Shown here in pieces: positions 43,296 to 52,823 of a stretch of DNA of 64,000 nt. Position numbers and translations under genes: made by a program. Below the pieces are notes generated by a model, which made no database searches, was not told the origin of the DNA, and was given only the letters and a program-made list of their open reading frames with translations. Location of the stretch: assembly GCF_039541795.1 (NCBI RefSeq), contig NZ_BAABGX010000002.1:1364001-1428000 (forward strand). Reading direction: 5' to 3'. Source of the stretch: Nibribacter koreensis. Lineage in GTDB: Bacteria; Bacteroidota; Bacteroidia; Cytophagales; Hymenobacteraceae. Within the stretch, counting starts at the first letter, position 1, and the number at the start of each line of letters is the position of its first letter.

Positions 43296-44174
43296 GTGGA
43301 AAGAAGAAACTTCATTAAACTAGCTGTAACAGGAGGACTCGCTATGACAAGTTTAAGCGCATTCAAGAAATTTACCGACGGCCTAGTGCCGCAAGACTAT
43401 ACCATGCCAGTGCTGTTTGTAGGGCACGGCTCGCCCATGAACGGCATTGAGGACAATGAATTCAGTCAACGCTGGAAGAAACTGGCCCAGGACATTCCGG
43501 TACCCACTGCGGTGCTGGTGATTTCGGCGCATTGGTTTACCAAGGGTACCAAGATTACGGCCATGGACTTCCCGAAGACCATTCATGATTTCGGGGGCTT
43601 CCCGCAGGAGTTGTTTGCCGTGCAGTACCCCGCGCCCGGCCATGGTGCGCTGGCCAAGGAAACCGTAGACCTTATCAAATCTACCCACGTGGAACTGGAC
43701 CATGACTGGGGTTTGGATCACGGCACCTGGACTATTGTGCGCCATATGTACCCAGAGGCCAACATCCCGGTCTTGCAACTGAGCATTGACTATACAAAAG
43801 GCCCGCAGTACCACTATGACTTGGCCAAGGAACTACAGGCGCTGCGCAAGAAAGGCGTCTTGATTATGGGAAGTGGCAACATGGTGCACAACTTGCGCAT
43901 GATGGACTGGAACCTGATCAACGGCGGCGGCTTTGACTGGACCCAAACCATGAATGAGAAGTTCAAGGACATGATTTCTAACCGTGACCACCAACCCTTG
44001 ATCAATTACCAGACCATGGGCAAAGAAGCATTGTTGGCCATCCCCACGGTAGAGCATTACCTGCCGCTTCTGTACACCTTGGGCCTGCAGGGCAAAAACG
44101 AGGAAACATCCTTCTTTAATGACAAGATGGTGGGCGGTTCCTTGACCATGACCTCGGTGAAGATTGGGGCATAA
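43296..44174 (+). CDS. LigB-type extradiol dioxygenase (4,5-DOPA dioxygenase/YgiD family)
   Basis: 292 residues starting at GTG. The N terminus MERRNFIKLAVTGGLAMTSL is a twin-arginine-like signal (RRNFIK), so the protein may be exported folded. Class III ring-cleaving features: VLFVGHGSPMNGI, VISAHWFTKGT, and DHDWGLDHGTWTIVRHMYPEA with metal-binding His residues, and LIMGSGNMVHNLR. It resembles YgiD/DODA, which acts on catechols; the true substrate is unknown. Preceded by a hairpin leader. Confidence 0.85.
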   Translation: MERRNFIKLAVTGGLAMTSLSAFKKFTDGLVPQDYTMPVLFVGHGSPMNGIEDNEFSQRWKKLAQDIPVPTAVLVISAHWFTKGTKITAMDFPKTIHDFGGFPQELFAVQYPAPGHGALAKETVDLIKSTHVELDHDWGLDHGTWTIVRHMYPEANIPVLQLSIDYTKGPQYHYDLAKELQALRKKGVLIMGSGNMVHNLRMMDWNLINGGGFDWTQTMNEKFKDMISNRDHQPLINYQTMGKEALLAIPTVEHYLPLLYTLGLQGKNEETSFFNDKMVGGSLTMTSVKIGA

Positions 44175-44182
44175 AAAGTACA

Positions 44183-44221
44183 AAAAGAAAAGGAGGCTTC
44201 TATATGGCCTCCTTTTCTTTT
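44183..44221. terminator. Intrinsic terminator
   Basis: AAAAGAAAAGGAGGC, loop TTCTATAT, GGCCTCCTTTTCTTTT. Bidirectional; it ends the dioxygenase gene and the following minus-strand gene. Confidence 0.85.
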
Positions 44222-44236
44222 GTAGGTAACAAACGA

Positions 44237-44860
44237 TTATAACGTACTAATGAGAGTAAAACCAAACTCTCTTAAGGTAACGGTAGCTTCTTCACCGCCA
44301 TTTCTGTAAATCTGGTTTTTATAGTTGTTTAAAGAGCCATAGAGCCGTGCAGATATCCTGTCTGTTACTTGTACCTCTACACCGCTTACTGCAAAATGAG
44401 TAGCCAACGGGGCATTGGTGTATTTGTACCCTGCCAACACGGTGAAGTCTAGCCAGGTCTGATAGTTGCGGTAGTAAAGGAACTGCGGGAAATCATAAAT
44501 CACGCCCCCATTAAAATCATCTGTTTGCTCTCTGACCATTTGTAACCCTATGGACGCCCCTGCTTTAGCCCCCACACTCCAAGAGGGAGTCATATAGAAG
44601 GGGAATACAGCTTCTGCGTTTATAAGGAGGTTGCCCAGTTTAAGCGTAGACTCCTGGGTTTCATAGACGCCGGGACTGTTCTCAGATGCTCTTATCTCTT
44701 TTAAGGTACCAGACTGAAAACCATAAGTAGCGCCAGTTCCTATCCTAAAATTATCTATTTGCCAACTGCTTTTCTGCGCCATGGCATCTGAGCCTGCTAT
44801 GGGGCTTATAATAATCATCAGGAAAATAATTCCTTGTATAATTCGGCTTGTCATATTCAA
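44237..44860 (-). CDS. Exported outer-membrane-barrel-like protein
   Basis: 207 residues. Signal peptide ends around DAMAQ. The mature part is rich in alternating aromatic strands with G turns (WSVGAKAGASIGLQMV, FTVLAGYKYTNAPLATHFAVSGVEVQV, ISARLYGSLNNYKN) ending in F-x-L-I-S-T-L, as in small OmpW/OmpA-like barrels. No specific family recognised. Not evidently in an operon. Confidence 0.6.
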   Translation of the reverse strand: MNMTSRIIQGIIFLMIIISPIAGSDAMAQKSSWQIDNFRIGTGATYGFQSGTLKEIRASENSPGVYETQESTLKLGNLLINAEAVFPFYMTPSWSVGAKAGASIGLQMVREQTDDFNGGVIYDFPQFLYYRNYQTWLDFTVLAGYKYTNAPLATHFAVSGVEVQVTDRISARLYGSLNNYKNQIYRNGGEEATVTLREFGFTLISTL

Positions 44861-44880
44861 TTGTTAAGTCCCCTGAAAGA

Positions 44881-44922
44881 CTGTGCTGGCACTCATAACA
44901 GAAACATAAGAGCCAGCACAGC
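44881..44922. repeat. 10-bp inverted repeat hairpin
   Basis: CTGTGCTGGC and GCCAGCACAG are perfect complements around 22 bases. It lies upstream of the barrel gene. Without a T-run it is not a normal terminator, and could be an operator. Confidence 0.4.
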
Positions 44923-44989
44923 CCAAGAGCTGCACTGGCTACATCTATAATCGCACCTTGGGGGTGGCAAAATGATGAAGGGTTTTGGA

Positions 44990-46561
44990 CTAGTTGAGAG
45001 AGACTTTCTCTAGAGAATAACCGCCATTGCCCGCAAAAGCTTTGTTGGTTCTTAACAGCACTACCTGGTCTGGTGATAGCCAGCAGGCAAAGTTAGAGAA
45101 GGTGACAAACTTGTTTTCGTTTATTCTTTTAGGGCTGCTTATCTCTCCAGTTGCCTTGTTGACGGTTCTGGCGTACGCAGATATGTTGTTCTTATCCCTA
45201 GAAGACTCAGTGGTGAGTATGTGAATGTTGGTGTTGCTTTGGCTTACCATTGACTGCGTCATGTCTGCCGCACGCAAATCTTTTACCATAAAATTGCGAC
45301 CAATTACACTGTTCCATGTATTCTCACCGCCTTCAAACTTTGTGACAAGAATATCTTCAGCAAAGATCAAGGGAATAGTTTTAGAAGAAGTGGTTGTCTG
45401 GCCGGTGGTGCCAACAGGCATGCTGGTGGTGCGGGTAGTGCTTGTGTTATTGATGGCTTCAGACACAAGGTAGATGGAAGATCCCTCTACCAAAATCTGT
45501 TGCACTTTCATGGATTTTATAAGTTTAGGCCTGTCAAACTTCTTGCTGAGCATCTGGCCACCATGAAGCACGTCTTTGTCATTCACCTTATTGTAAAGTT
45601 GAGCAACATAGCCTTTGTCAAATTCCTTGGTTTTGTAAAGCTTGCTGGCCTTGTTGGTGAAATCTAGATCAAAGACATGAATGGCCATTAGCTCAGAGGT
45701 ATTGAAGTTCTTCTCTGTTGTTACTAGCACCCTTTCACCTGCTATTTTAATGTTATAGCTCCCGAAACTTTCTTTGGGGCCTACTTGGTGCTTAGCAGGA
45801 ACTCTGGAGAGCTCCTTACCTGTGGCGTCTAATTTCAGGAATGCTGCCTTATCCTTTTTGTCTGCTATTACCAGGACCATCTCCCCGTTATTAGTGATGG
45901 CAGAAGCCTCAATGTCTTCATTGGCACCTGTTTTAACTTCCTTCTTGACCAATTCCTCAAGATTGATGTCATATACAAACAAAAGCGCCCCTTTGCCTTT
46001 TTTGGGTGCCTTTTCTAGAACGTACAAATATTTTCCGTTTTCAGAGAAGTTTACCTCATAGGTGCTAAGTACGCTTGGCACTACCGCCGATACAGGAGCC
46101 TTAAAAGCCTTGGGCATTACCAAGGGAGAGAGCAAAGGAATATCTAGCGTAACGTCTTTTGTCTTTACCAACTTACCCTGTAGGTCATACACAGAAGCTT
46201 TAAAGTCATGGCCTTTCTTGGTGTAAATATTTGATCTGGCATAGCTCTCCAGTACAAAGATTTGATTGCTTTCAGGGTTGAATTTAAATAGGGGACGTGA
46301 GTATTGGCCGTACTCTAAAGGAATGGTCATTTTTTGAGTAAGCGTGGCGGCATCATACCCAACTATGGCTGATTTCTTTTTGTCTATCTCCTTAAACATA
46401 AGGAAAAGATTGTCATTCACCTTTTCTGACGCCCGTTTGCCCGTCACTGGAATAACTTTATTCTTGTAATCAGACTTGACGGTAAGCTCTATTTTTTGAG
46501 CATGCGTGTTAACACTTTTAGACAGAAAGCCTAAAAGGAGGAGTGCGTAAATTTTCTTCAT
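44990..46561 (-). CDS. Secreted protein, possible beta-propeller
   Basis: 523 residues, signal peptide to about residue 22 (VNTHAQ). Repeating beta segments (NDNLFLMFKEIDKKKSAIVGYDAATL, YLYVLEKAPKKGKGALLFVYDI, LVIADKKDKAAFLKLDATGKEL) suggest a propeller of about six to seven blades. No catalytic motif or C-terminal sorting domain seen. Hypothetical; the following gene on this strand starts 130 bases on. Confidence 0.65.
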   Translation of the reverse strand: MKKIYALLLLGFLSKSVNTHAQKIELTVKSDYKNKVIPVTGKRASEKVNDNLFLMFKEIDKKKSAIVGYDAATLTQKMTIPLEYGQYSRPLFKFNPESNQIFVLESYARSNIYTKKGHDFKASVYDLQGKLVKTKDVTLDIPLLSPLVMPKAFKAPVSAVVPSVLSTYEVNFSENGKYLYVLEKAPKKGKGALLFVYDINLEELVKKEVKTGANEDIEASAITNNGEMVLVIADKKDKAAFLKLDATGKELSRVPAKHQVGPKESFGSYNIKIAGERVLVTTEKNFNTSELMAIHVFDLDFTNKASKLYKTKEFDKGYVAQLYNKVNDKDVLHGGQMLSKKFDRPKLIKSMKVQQILVEGSSIYLVSEAINNTSTTRTTSMPVGTTGQTTTSSKTIPLIFAEDILVTKFEGGENTWNSVIGRNFMVKDLRAADMTQSMVSQSNTNIHILTTESSRDKNNISAYARTVNKATGEISSPKRINENKFVTFSNFACWLSPDQVVLLRTNKAFAGNGGYSLEKVSLN

Positions 46562-46710
46562 TTAATTAAAGGGTAATAAAGGGTGTATGGGGTGGAGTGG
46601 GTTAATACCAATGAATGGGTATAGGTAAGTCAAATCTGAGAATAAATTATCGCTCTTTCTTTAGAGGCTGCTGGAGGTGTCTTAAATAAGAGGATGGCGA
46701 AGGTACTTTT

Positions 46711-46747
46711 GTTTTTAGCCTGTTTTCCAGAAAACAAGTCAAAAACG
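46711..46747. repeat. Intergenic palindrome, copy 21
   Basis: Arms GTTTTTAGCCTGTTTTCC and GAAAACAAGTCAAAAACGG. It lies in a divergent gap. Confidence 0.85.
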
Positions 46748-46894
46748 GATTCTTGTTTTCCAGGGATTTGGCCGGTTGGTCTAGATGCAGTGGCGGTTGG
46801 TCTAAAAGAGTTGAAGGAGTAGAAACGCTTGATTTACTTAGTGTCAGGTAGAGCATAATGCTTGCCCGTTCTGTTCATTAAACTGTCTATTGCC

Positions 46895-47647
46895 ATGATT
46901 CAAAACAAAGACTTTCTGGTGCTGCTCATTCGCCTTTTCTTGGGCTATGTGTTTTTCTCTGCGGGCGTCTGCAAACTCACGCAGGGTAATTTTGGGCAGT
47001 TGATTGGTCCGCCGTGGCTAGAAGAGGCGCTGGCCAAGCATGGTCTGGCGTTCTTCGCGCAGGTGGTGGCCGTGTGCCAGGTGGTGCTGGGTGCCTTGCT
47101 GTTCACGCAGCGGTTTAGCTTGCTGGGCGCGGTAATGCTGGTGCCCATGAACATTGCCATTATTGCGGTGACCATTTCTCAGAACTGGACCGGTACGCCG
47201 TATGTGAACGCCGTTTTCCTGAGTCTGAACCTGGCCATGTTGCTGTATGAATGGAAGCGCTTTAAATTTCTATTTTCTACAGAACCTGCCCTGCCTGTTG
47301 CGCCTTACGCCTTAGATACCTTTAGAACAGGTAAGCTACCGTGGGCAGTGATAGGGGCTGCTGTGCTCACGCTAGGTCTTTCCAGGTTCAATTATCCCTT
47401 GACCAATGCCGCTGGGCTGTTGACGTTTCTACTGGCCGGGGCAACAGTGATATTACCTATTGGGCTCACTAAACTGCAGAAGGTGATTGTGTTGTTGGCA
47501 ATAGCGAATATGTGCTTGTTGACGCTGGGCATGAAACTACCCTACACGCATGTAACCATTGCCCTTTGTAGTGCCGGAATTCTGCTGCTCCTCTTAGTGC
47601 AGATGTGGCTGTCTACCCGCCAAAAGCAGATAGTTGTTGGTGTTTAA
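46895..47647 (+). CDS. DoxX-like integral membrane protein
   Basis: 250 residues with about seven membrane helices. The first four (FLVLLIRLFLGYVFFSAGVCKLTQGNFG, FFAQVVAVCQVVLGALLF, LGAVMLVPMNIAIIAVTI) match DoxX/DoxD-type proteins, and the last three are extra. Family roles include thiosulfate:quinone reductase subunits and redox-linked membrane proteins; none is proven here. ATG 46895 is the better start than 46862 (TTG). Confidence 0.75.
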   Translation: MIQNKDFLVLLIRLFLGYVFFSAGVCKLTQGNFGQLIGPPWLEEALAKHGLAFFAQVVAVCQVVLGALLFTQRFSLLGAVMLVPMNIAIIAVTISQNWTGTPYVNAVFLSLNLAMLLYEWKRFKFLFSTEPALPVAPYALDTFRTGKLPWAVIGAAVLTLGLSRFNYPLTNAAGLLTFLLAGATVILPIGLTKLQKVIVLLAIANMCLLTLGMKLPYTHVTIALCSAGILLLLLVQMWLSTRQKQIVVGV

Positions 47648-47809
47648 GCAGCACGGTAGCAAACATAAAGAAGGGTGGTATCCATGACAGGATTTTGAAT
47701 ATAGAGTAATTGCTATTTTTATAGTTTTACGGTTGGTTGTTACCAGGTGCCGCCGCTAGATTTAACTTTTCTCTGGCAGCAACATCAAAAGACAAACTGA
47801 CATTATGCT

Positions 47810-48907
47810 ATGAAAAGAATTCTTGTTGCGTTTGCCTTCATTGGCCTTAGCCTGCTATCCTGTAAAAAAGACGAGGTCACTCCAGCGCCCACTGCCCAAA
47901 ACCTGTACTTCCCGGCGGTGGGTTCTTCTGTCTGGGAGACATTTACACCAGAAAGTCTGGGTTGGAGTGCGACGGGTGCTGCGGCATTAGATGAATTTTT
48001 GAACCAGAGCAATACCCGGGCTTTCCTCTTACTCAAGGACGGTAAGATTGTCATTGAGTATTACAACGGTAAAGCGGCCAATGGCGCCACCTTCACGGCC
48101 AATAGTAACTGGTACTGGGCCTCGGCGGGGAAGACCTTGAACGCTTTTCTTATTGGCAAGGCCCAAGAAGACGGGCATCTTTCCATCCAGGATAAAACTT
48201 CCAAATACCTGGGCACCGGTTGGACCAGCCTCACTCCCGCGCAGGAAGACAAAATCACCATTCGGCACCAGCTCACTATGACCACCGGCCTGAACGACCT
48301 GGTGCCCAACCCTCACTGCTACACGGCCAATTGCCTTACGTACAAAGCAGATGCTGGTACCCGCTGGGCCTACCACAATGGGCCTTATACCCTACTTACT
48401 CAAGTAACCGAAAAAGCCACCAAACAGGATTTTGACACCTACTTTAAAACCCAGCTAGCCGACAAGATTGGCATGGGAGGTTTCTGGATGACCCTAGGGG
48501 ATGATTATGTGTACTTCAGTACGGCGCGCGCCATGGCCCGTTTTGGATTGCTCATGCTCAACAAAGGAACCTGGGATAAAACCGTAGTGCTCAAAGACGC
48601 CGAGTTCTTCCAGGCCATGACCAGTCCATCACAGAACCTGAACCGCTCCTACGGCTACCTCTGGTGGCTTAACGGTCAGTCTTCGTTCATGCTCCCCACC
48701 TCGCAGATGGTCTTCTCTGGTAGCGCCGTCCCAGATGCCCCTGTAGATATGATTGCCGCCATGGGCAAGAATGGCCAGTTCCTCAACATAGTCCCCAGCC
48801 AGAACCTCATCCTCGTGCGCATGGGTGACAACCCAGATGACAACGAGGTGCCGGTGGTTTTCTTGAATGACCTCTGGAAGAAGGTGAATGCAGTGATAAA
48901 GAAATAA
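47810..48907 (+). CDS. Beta-lactamase-family serine hydrolase lipoprotein
   Basis: 365 residues with lipobox SLLSC (Cys about residue 18) and KKDEVTPAP linker. The serine hydrolase (class C beta-lactamase/esterase) motif SAGK in WYWASAGKTLNAF gives the nucleophile Ser and Lys, with YHN in WAYHNGPYT as the second motif. A third (KTG-like) segment is not clear. Likely periplasmic or surface esterase, or cell-wall peptidase-like enzyme. A strong palindrome follows the stop. Confidence 0.82.
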   Translation: MKRILVAFAFIGLSLLSCKKDEVTPAPTAQNLYFPAVGSSVWETFTPESLGWSATGAAALDEFLNQSNTRAFLLLKDGKIVIEYYNGKAANGATFTANSNWYWASAGKTLNAFLIGKAQEDGHLSIQDKTSKYLGTGWTSLTPAQEDKITIRHQLTMTTGLNDLVPNPHCYTANCLTYKADAGTRWAYHNGPYTLLTQVTEKATKQDFDTYFKTQLADKIGMGGFWMTLGDDYVYFSTARAMARFGLLMLNKGTWDKTVVLKDAEFFQAMTSPSQNLNRSYGYLWWLNGQSSFMLPTSQMVFSGSAVPDAPVDMIAAMGKNGQFLNIVPSQNLILVRMGDNPDDNEVPVVFLNDLWKKVNAVIKK

Positions 48908-48909
48908 TG

Positions 48910-48949
48910 CCGTTTTTGACTTGTTTTGGAGGAATTAGGCTGAAAACGG
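48910..48949. repeat. Intergenic palindrome, copy 22
   Basis: Arms CCGTTTTTGACTTGTTTTGG and AATTAGGCTGAAAACGG. Diverged centre. It begins two bases past the stop codon of the hydrolase gene. Confidence 0.82.
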
Positions 48950-48957
48950 TATCTTTA
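48925..48957 (+). promoter_or_regulatory. Candidate promoter overlapping palindrome copy 22
   Basis: TTTG (48925-48928), 21 bases, TATCTTTA (48950-48957). The -33 element lies inside the palindrome. About 50 bases before the lipoprotein start at 49007. Confidence 0.3.
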
Positions 48958-49006
48958 ATGACATTGTACATCTATTGCTAGTAAAGATCGCCTATTATAA
49001 ACCCAG

Positions 49007-49945
49007 ATGAAGCAACTCTTTTTTTTAGCTATTACTGCGTTTTACCTAATGTCTTCTTGCCAACAGAAGAAAGCATCTATGGCTACAGACAATTTGAAGG
49101 GTACACAGGTAGAAGTAACAAAGGCATCCACTGAAGATCCTTATGACGTTTACCATGCATTATTAGACAACTTGGCAATTGGCAAGGCTGAGAACGTGTC
49201 TATTGCTGTGGAAAAATACAAAGCGCTATATAAGGGCCAGCCAGTTACATCGGCAGATACTGGGTATGTGCTGTTTGAGAATTTCTATCAGAAAGTTAAT
49301 GATGAACTCAACAAAGTCCATGAATATGATACTGCCGAATACTTTATTTCATTGGTGAATGATTCAGAGGAACCAATTTCAAAGCAACTGCAAGAATACA
49401 GAGACTTAGTACAAGCAAATGGTTTTCTAGTTGACTATCAAGATGGCAGCACTTATCTAAAGCAAAATAGAGATTTTATAGCACGCCACTTTTATCCCTT
49501 TGTAAGCTCCACTATGCAAAAGTATTTGGCGCAAGTGGAGAAAGAGAATGAGGATGGTTTTAGTACTGACGGAGGCATCTTCATTACGGAGACTGAATTT
49601 GTTAACCGTATTCTTTGGTGGGAGAATTTTGTAAAACAGAACCCAGCATTTGTAATGATTTGGCAGAGCAAAGAAAAACAAAAAGAATACTTAACCTACT
49701 TTCTAGAAGGAATGGATAATACGCCTGTTATGGACATGGCTGATAGCACAAAGGTTAATTCTTATTTTGCGGATGGTTACAAGCTTTTAGATAAAGTTGG
49801 TCCTACCTCAGAAGCAAATAGATTAGTTAAGCCTTATTTTCAAGCACTACAGAAAGGCGGTAAAGCAACTGCGTATAGGTTGTTGGAAGAATACCGGGAA
49901 AAGGAATTGATCCATACTTTGTATGAAGAAGGATGTCCTTATTAG
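49007..49945 (+). CDS. Lipoprotein of unknown function
   Basis: 312 residues. Lipobox LMSSC (Cys about residue 18) followed by QQKKASMATD. The mature part is helical and acidic with no recognised motif (DVYHALLDNLAIGKAENVSIAV, EKENEDGFSTDGGIFITETEFVNRILWWENF). Distinctly AT-richer than its neighbours, suggesting recent acquisition. Function unknown. Confidence 0.65.
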   Translation: MKQLFFLAITAFYLMSSCQQKKASMATDNLKGTQVEVTKASTEDPYDVYHALLDNLAIGKAENVSIAVEKYKALYKGQPVTSADTGYVLFENFYQKVNDELNKVHEYDTAEYFISLVNDSEEPISKQLQEYRDLVQANGFLVDYQDGSTYLKQNRDFIARHFYPFVSSTMQKYLAQVEKENEDGFSTDGGIFITETEFVNRILWWENFVKQNPAFVMIWQSKEKQKEYLTYFLEGMDNTPVMDMADSTKVNSYFADGYKLLDKVGPTSEANRLVKPYFQALQKGGKATAYRLLEEYREKELIHTLYEEGCPY

Positions 49946-50016
49946 TAGTCTATAAATGTTATTTTGGTAAAGCACAATAGCTAGAAAAGCAATTTGCTGA
50001 ACCGTAATTACAATTC

Positions 50017-50050
50017 GCCCACAAGGTTCTTCCAGAATGACAAATTTGAG
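50017..50050. repeat. Degraded unit of the 42.2-kb inverted repeat
   Basis: GCCCACAAGGTTCTTCCAGA then ATGACAAATTTGAG. It closely parallels the right half of the repeat at 42341-42372 (GCCCACAAGGTCCTTTCAGG). Confidence 0.6.
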
Positions 50051-50080
50051 GTGAGTTGTGGCTCAATTACCCCCCAAAAA

Positions 50081-50105
50081 AGAGGCCGAATCTCTCCGGC
50101 CTCTT
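50081..50105 (-). terminator. Terminator of htpG
   Basis: On the minus strand: AAGAGGCCGG, AGAGATT, CGGCCTCTTTTTT. It ends 22 bases past the htpG stop codon. Confidence 0.75.
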
Positions 50106-50126
50106 CCAAACAACTAAACTTAATTA

Positions 50127-51953
50127 CTACTCTTTGTCAATCAATTCCACGCTGCGCTTCACGAAGGCAGTCAAGGCTGCGCCGGAAAGCATGTTCTGCG
50201 ACAGCAAGGCCAGGTCATAGGCCTGCTTGGCAATCTTCTCACCGCGGTCGTCTTTGGCTTTTAAGATGCGGTGGTTGATGGGGTGATTGGCGTTGATGGT
50301 CACGTTGTACATGTCGGGTAAGTTGCCCATCATCATCATACCGCCACCGCCCATGCGGTTCATGTCCTTCATGCGGCGCATGAACTCAGGCAGGGTGATA
50401 ATCACCGGTTGGTCATCTACGCTCAGAGCTTCCACGCCCACGGTCATGCTCTGGTTGTCAATGGCTTTTTCAAACATCTCCTTCAGGCGCGTAGTCTCTT
50501 CCTCAGACAATACGCTTTCCGGCTTGGCATCTGTCTGGATGAGCTTGTCAATAGTATCGGCGTCTACGCGCTTCAAGGTAGTTTTCTCCAGCTTCTGCTC
50601 CAGTTGCCCGATGAAGTGCGGGTCAATCATGGTGTCCAGTTTCACCACGTCATAGTTGCGGTTCTGGGCCGTCTCAATGAACGCGTGCTGCTTCTCCACA
50701 TCAGTGGTGTACAGAATCACCAAATTGCCGTCTTTGTCGGTTTGGTTGGCCTGCACCAAGTTGCGGTATTCCTCTAGGGTAGAGAATTTCCTCTCGGTGT
50801 TTTCCAGCAACGCAAAGTCTTTGGCTTTCTCATAGAACTTGTCATCTGACAGCATGCCGTACTTCACGAACACCGCAATGTCGTTCCACTTTTCCTCGTA
50901 GGCGGTGCGGTCCTTCTTATAAATTTCGTTCAGTTTATCAGCGACCTTACGGGTGATGTAGGTGTTGATTTTCTTCACGTTCGCATCGGCCTGCAAGAAA
51001 GAACGGCTCACGTTCAACGGAATGTCCGGGGAGTCAATCACGCCGTGCAACAGCATCAGGAACTCCGGCACCACGTCCTTCACCTCGTCGGTGATGAATA
51101 CCTGGCGGCTATAGAGCTGGATTTTGTTTTTCTGGAAATCGAACTCGTTCTTCACCTTCGGGAAATACAGGATACCGGTCAAGTTGAACGGATAGTCCAC
51201 GTTGAGGTGAATCCAGAACAGCGGGTCCTCAGAGAAAGGGTACAGTTCTTTGTAGAAGTTCTTATAGTCCTCGTCCGTCAGGTCAGATGGCGACTTGGTC
51301 CAGATAGGGTTTGGGTTGTTGATGATTTCGCCGTTGAACTCTACCGGGATTGGTAAGAACTTGCAGTATTTGTTCAGGATGGTCTGAATGCGGGCTTCTT
51401 CCAGGAACTCCTCAGAATCTTCGGCGATGTTCAGAATCACATCCGTTCCGCGCTCCGTGCGGGTACCTTTGGTAATGGTGAACTCCGTAGAACCGTCACA
51501 CGTCCAGTGGGCCGCCTCTGCGCCGTCTTGGTGCGACAAAGTGTCAATCTCCACGGTGCTGGCCACCATAAACGCCGAGTAAAACCCTAAACCGAACTGC
51601 CCGATGATCTGGCTCTTGTCCGCGTTGGAGTCTTTGTAGCGCTCCACAAATTCAGTGGCACCAGAGAAGGCAATCTGGTTGATGTATTTCTTGATTTCCT
51701 CGGCGGTCATCCCAATCCCGTTATCCGAGATGATGATCTGCTTCTTCTCTTTGTCCACCTTCACGGTCACCTTCAGCTCACCTAGGTCGCCTTTCAGCTC
51801 ACTGATGCTGGAGAGGCTTTTGGCTTTCTGGGTCGCGTCAACGGCGTTGGATACCAATTCGCGCAAGAAGATCTCGTGGTCTGAGTACAAGAACTTCTTG
51901 ATGATGGGGAAAATGTTCTCGGTGTGAATCGAAATCGTGCCTTTTTCTTCCAT
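50127..51953 (-). CDS. htpG: Chaperone protein HtpG (Hsp90)
   Basis: 608 residues. N-terminal GHKL ATPase domain: LRELVSNAVDATQKAKSL (Mg/ATP Asn), IIISDNGIGMTAEEIKKYI, GQFGLGFYSAFMVA. The middle domain has LNVSRSFLQADANVKKINTYI and WNDIAVFVKYGMLSDDKFYEK. The C-terminal dimerisation region follows. It refolds stress-damaged proteins with ATP in the cytosol. Well-conserved, single gene with its own terminator. Confidence 0.97.
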   Translation of the reverse strand: MEEKGTISIHTENIFPIIKKFLYSDHEIFLRELVSNAVDATQKAKSLSSISELKGDLGELKVTVKVDKEKKQIIISDNGIGMTAEEIKKYINQIAFSGATEFVERYKDSNADKSQIIGQFGLGFYSAFMVASTVEIDTLSHQDGAEAAHWTCDGSTEFTITKGTRTERGTDVILNIAEDSEEFLEEARIQTILNKYCKFLPIPVEFNGEIINNPNPIWTKSPSDLTDEDYKNFYKELYPFSEDPLFWIHLNVDYPFNLTGILYFPKVKNEFDFQKNKIQLYSRQVFITDEVKDVVPEFLMLLHGVIDSPDIPLNVSRSFLQADANVKKINTYITRKVADKLNEIYKKDRTAYEEKWNDIAVFVKYGMLSDDKFYEKAKDFALLENTERKFSTLEEYRNLVQANQTDKDGNLVILYTTDVEKQHAFIETAQNRNYDVVKLDTMIDPHFIGQLEQKLEKTTLKRVDADTIDKLIQTDAKPESVLSEEETTRLKEMFEKAIDNQSMTVGVEALSVDDQPVIITLPEFMRRMKDMNRMGGGGMMMMGNLPDMYNVTINANHPINHRILKAKDDRGEKIAKQAYDLALLSQNMLSGAALTAFVKRSVELIDKE

Positions 51954-52094
51954 TTCCTATATCTATAAAATGATGTGTGTTGCTTTTGTAGGAGAGGCTT
52001 GGCAAAAGCTGTTCCAGAGCGTGATTTGTGACAGGATGGCAGGAACAAGAGGTTTTTTTGGGTTTTGGGAATGTCAGTTTGATAGGGCTGTTTT

Positions 52095-52134
52095 CCGTTT
52101 TTGGCTTGTTTTCTGGGAAATAGACGAAAAACGG
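52095..52134. repeat. Intergenic palindrome, copy 23
   Basis: Arms CCGTTTTTGGCTTGTTTTC and GAAATAGACGAAAAACGG. Same-gap partner of copy 24. Confidence 0.88.
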
Positions 52135-52174
52135 GTTTTGAGATTGCTGTTTGTTGAAATACGGTAAATATCCC

Positions 52175-52373
52175 CGCCGTTGTTGGTGTTCTCACCAACA
52201 ACCCAGACTGCCTTTCTGACAAACTTTGCGCCCCCTTATATGGTGCGGATGCCATTTCCGTGATTCTCTGCCGTGCGCTTCCGTTGGCTGTCCCTGAGAA
52301 GGTTCTTCCTTCCGGTGCCCTTATGCCCTTCATTGCATTTTTACCGCCAAGCGCTCACGGCCGCGAGGCCCCG
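52175..52373. repeat. Composite structured repeat element, copy B
   Basis: Shares CGCCGTTGTTGGTGTTCTCA (52175) and GCGCTCACGGCCGCGAGGCC (52351) with 27021-27196 in the same order and strand, 176 bases apart instead of 153. GTTGTTGGTG and CACCAACAAC form a perfect hairpin at 52179-52202. Confidence 0.65.
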
Positions 52374-52539
52374 TCTTCCCACCTCGCGCTGTACCAGCTT
52401 GCCTCTTTTGCATGGCTACTTCCTTGGGCATTTGACGATTCTTGCCGGGGCATGACCGCCGTCCTGCCAGAGGAGGCAACCTGCTTAGGCGACTCGCCAG
52501 AAAGACTGGATCAGGTGCACGTAGCAAACTTCTACTAAC

Positions 52540-52680
52540 CGCAGACTCCCCCCTTGAGGGTTGCACTATCGAGGGTCTACACCAATGCCGTCCCAAGTGA
52601 TAGATTCTCCCCTTGAGGATTGCCCAAACGAGAGTTTGAGGCAGCGAGCGAAGCTCAGTAGAGGGGTGTTTACATCAGAA
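52540..52680. other. Gene-free repeat debris
   Basis: Two diverged copies of a CTCCCCTTGAGG-type unit (52547 and 52607) and no credible frame. The whole gap 51954-52864 carries only repeats and, at its end, a promoter. Confidence 0.45.
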
Positions 52681-52712
52681 GATGAATCAGCAATCAACAA
52701 CCAACAATAGAA

Positions 52713-52756
52713 TCGTTTTTTGCCTCTTTTCCAGAAAACAAGCCAAAATCAAACGA
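52713..52756. repeat. Intergenic palindrome, copy 24
   Basis: Arms TCGTTTTTTGCCTCTTTTCC and GAAAACAAGCCAAAATCAAACGA, with small insertions in both A/T-runs. Confidence 0.8.
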
Positions 52757-52823
52757 TGTACGTATTTGTATTTAACTTAAACCTAAAATACTTGGACCCT
52801 GTTGGTAGAATTTGGCAATTCTA

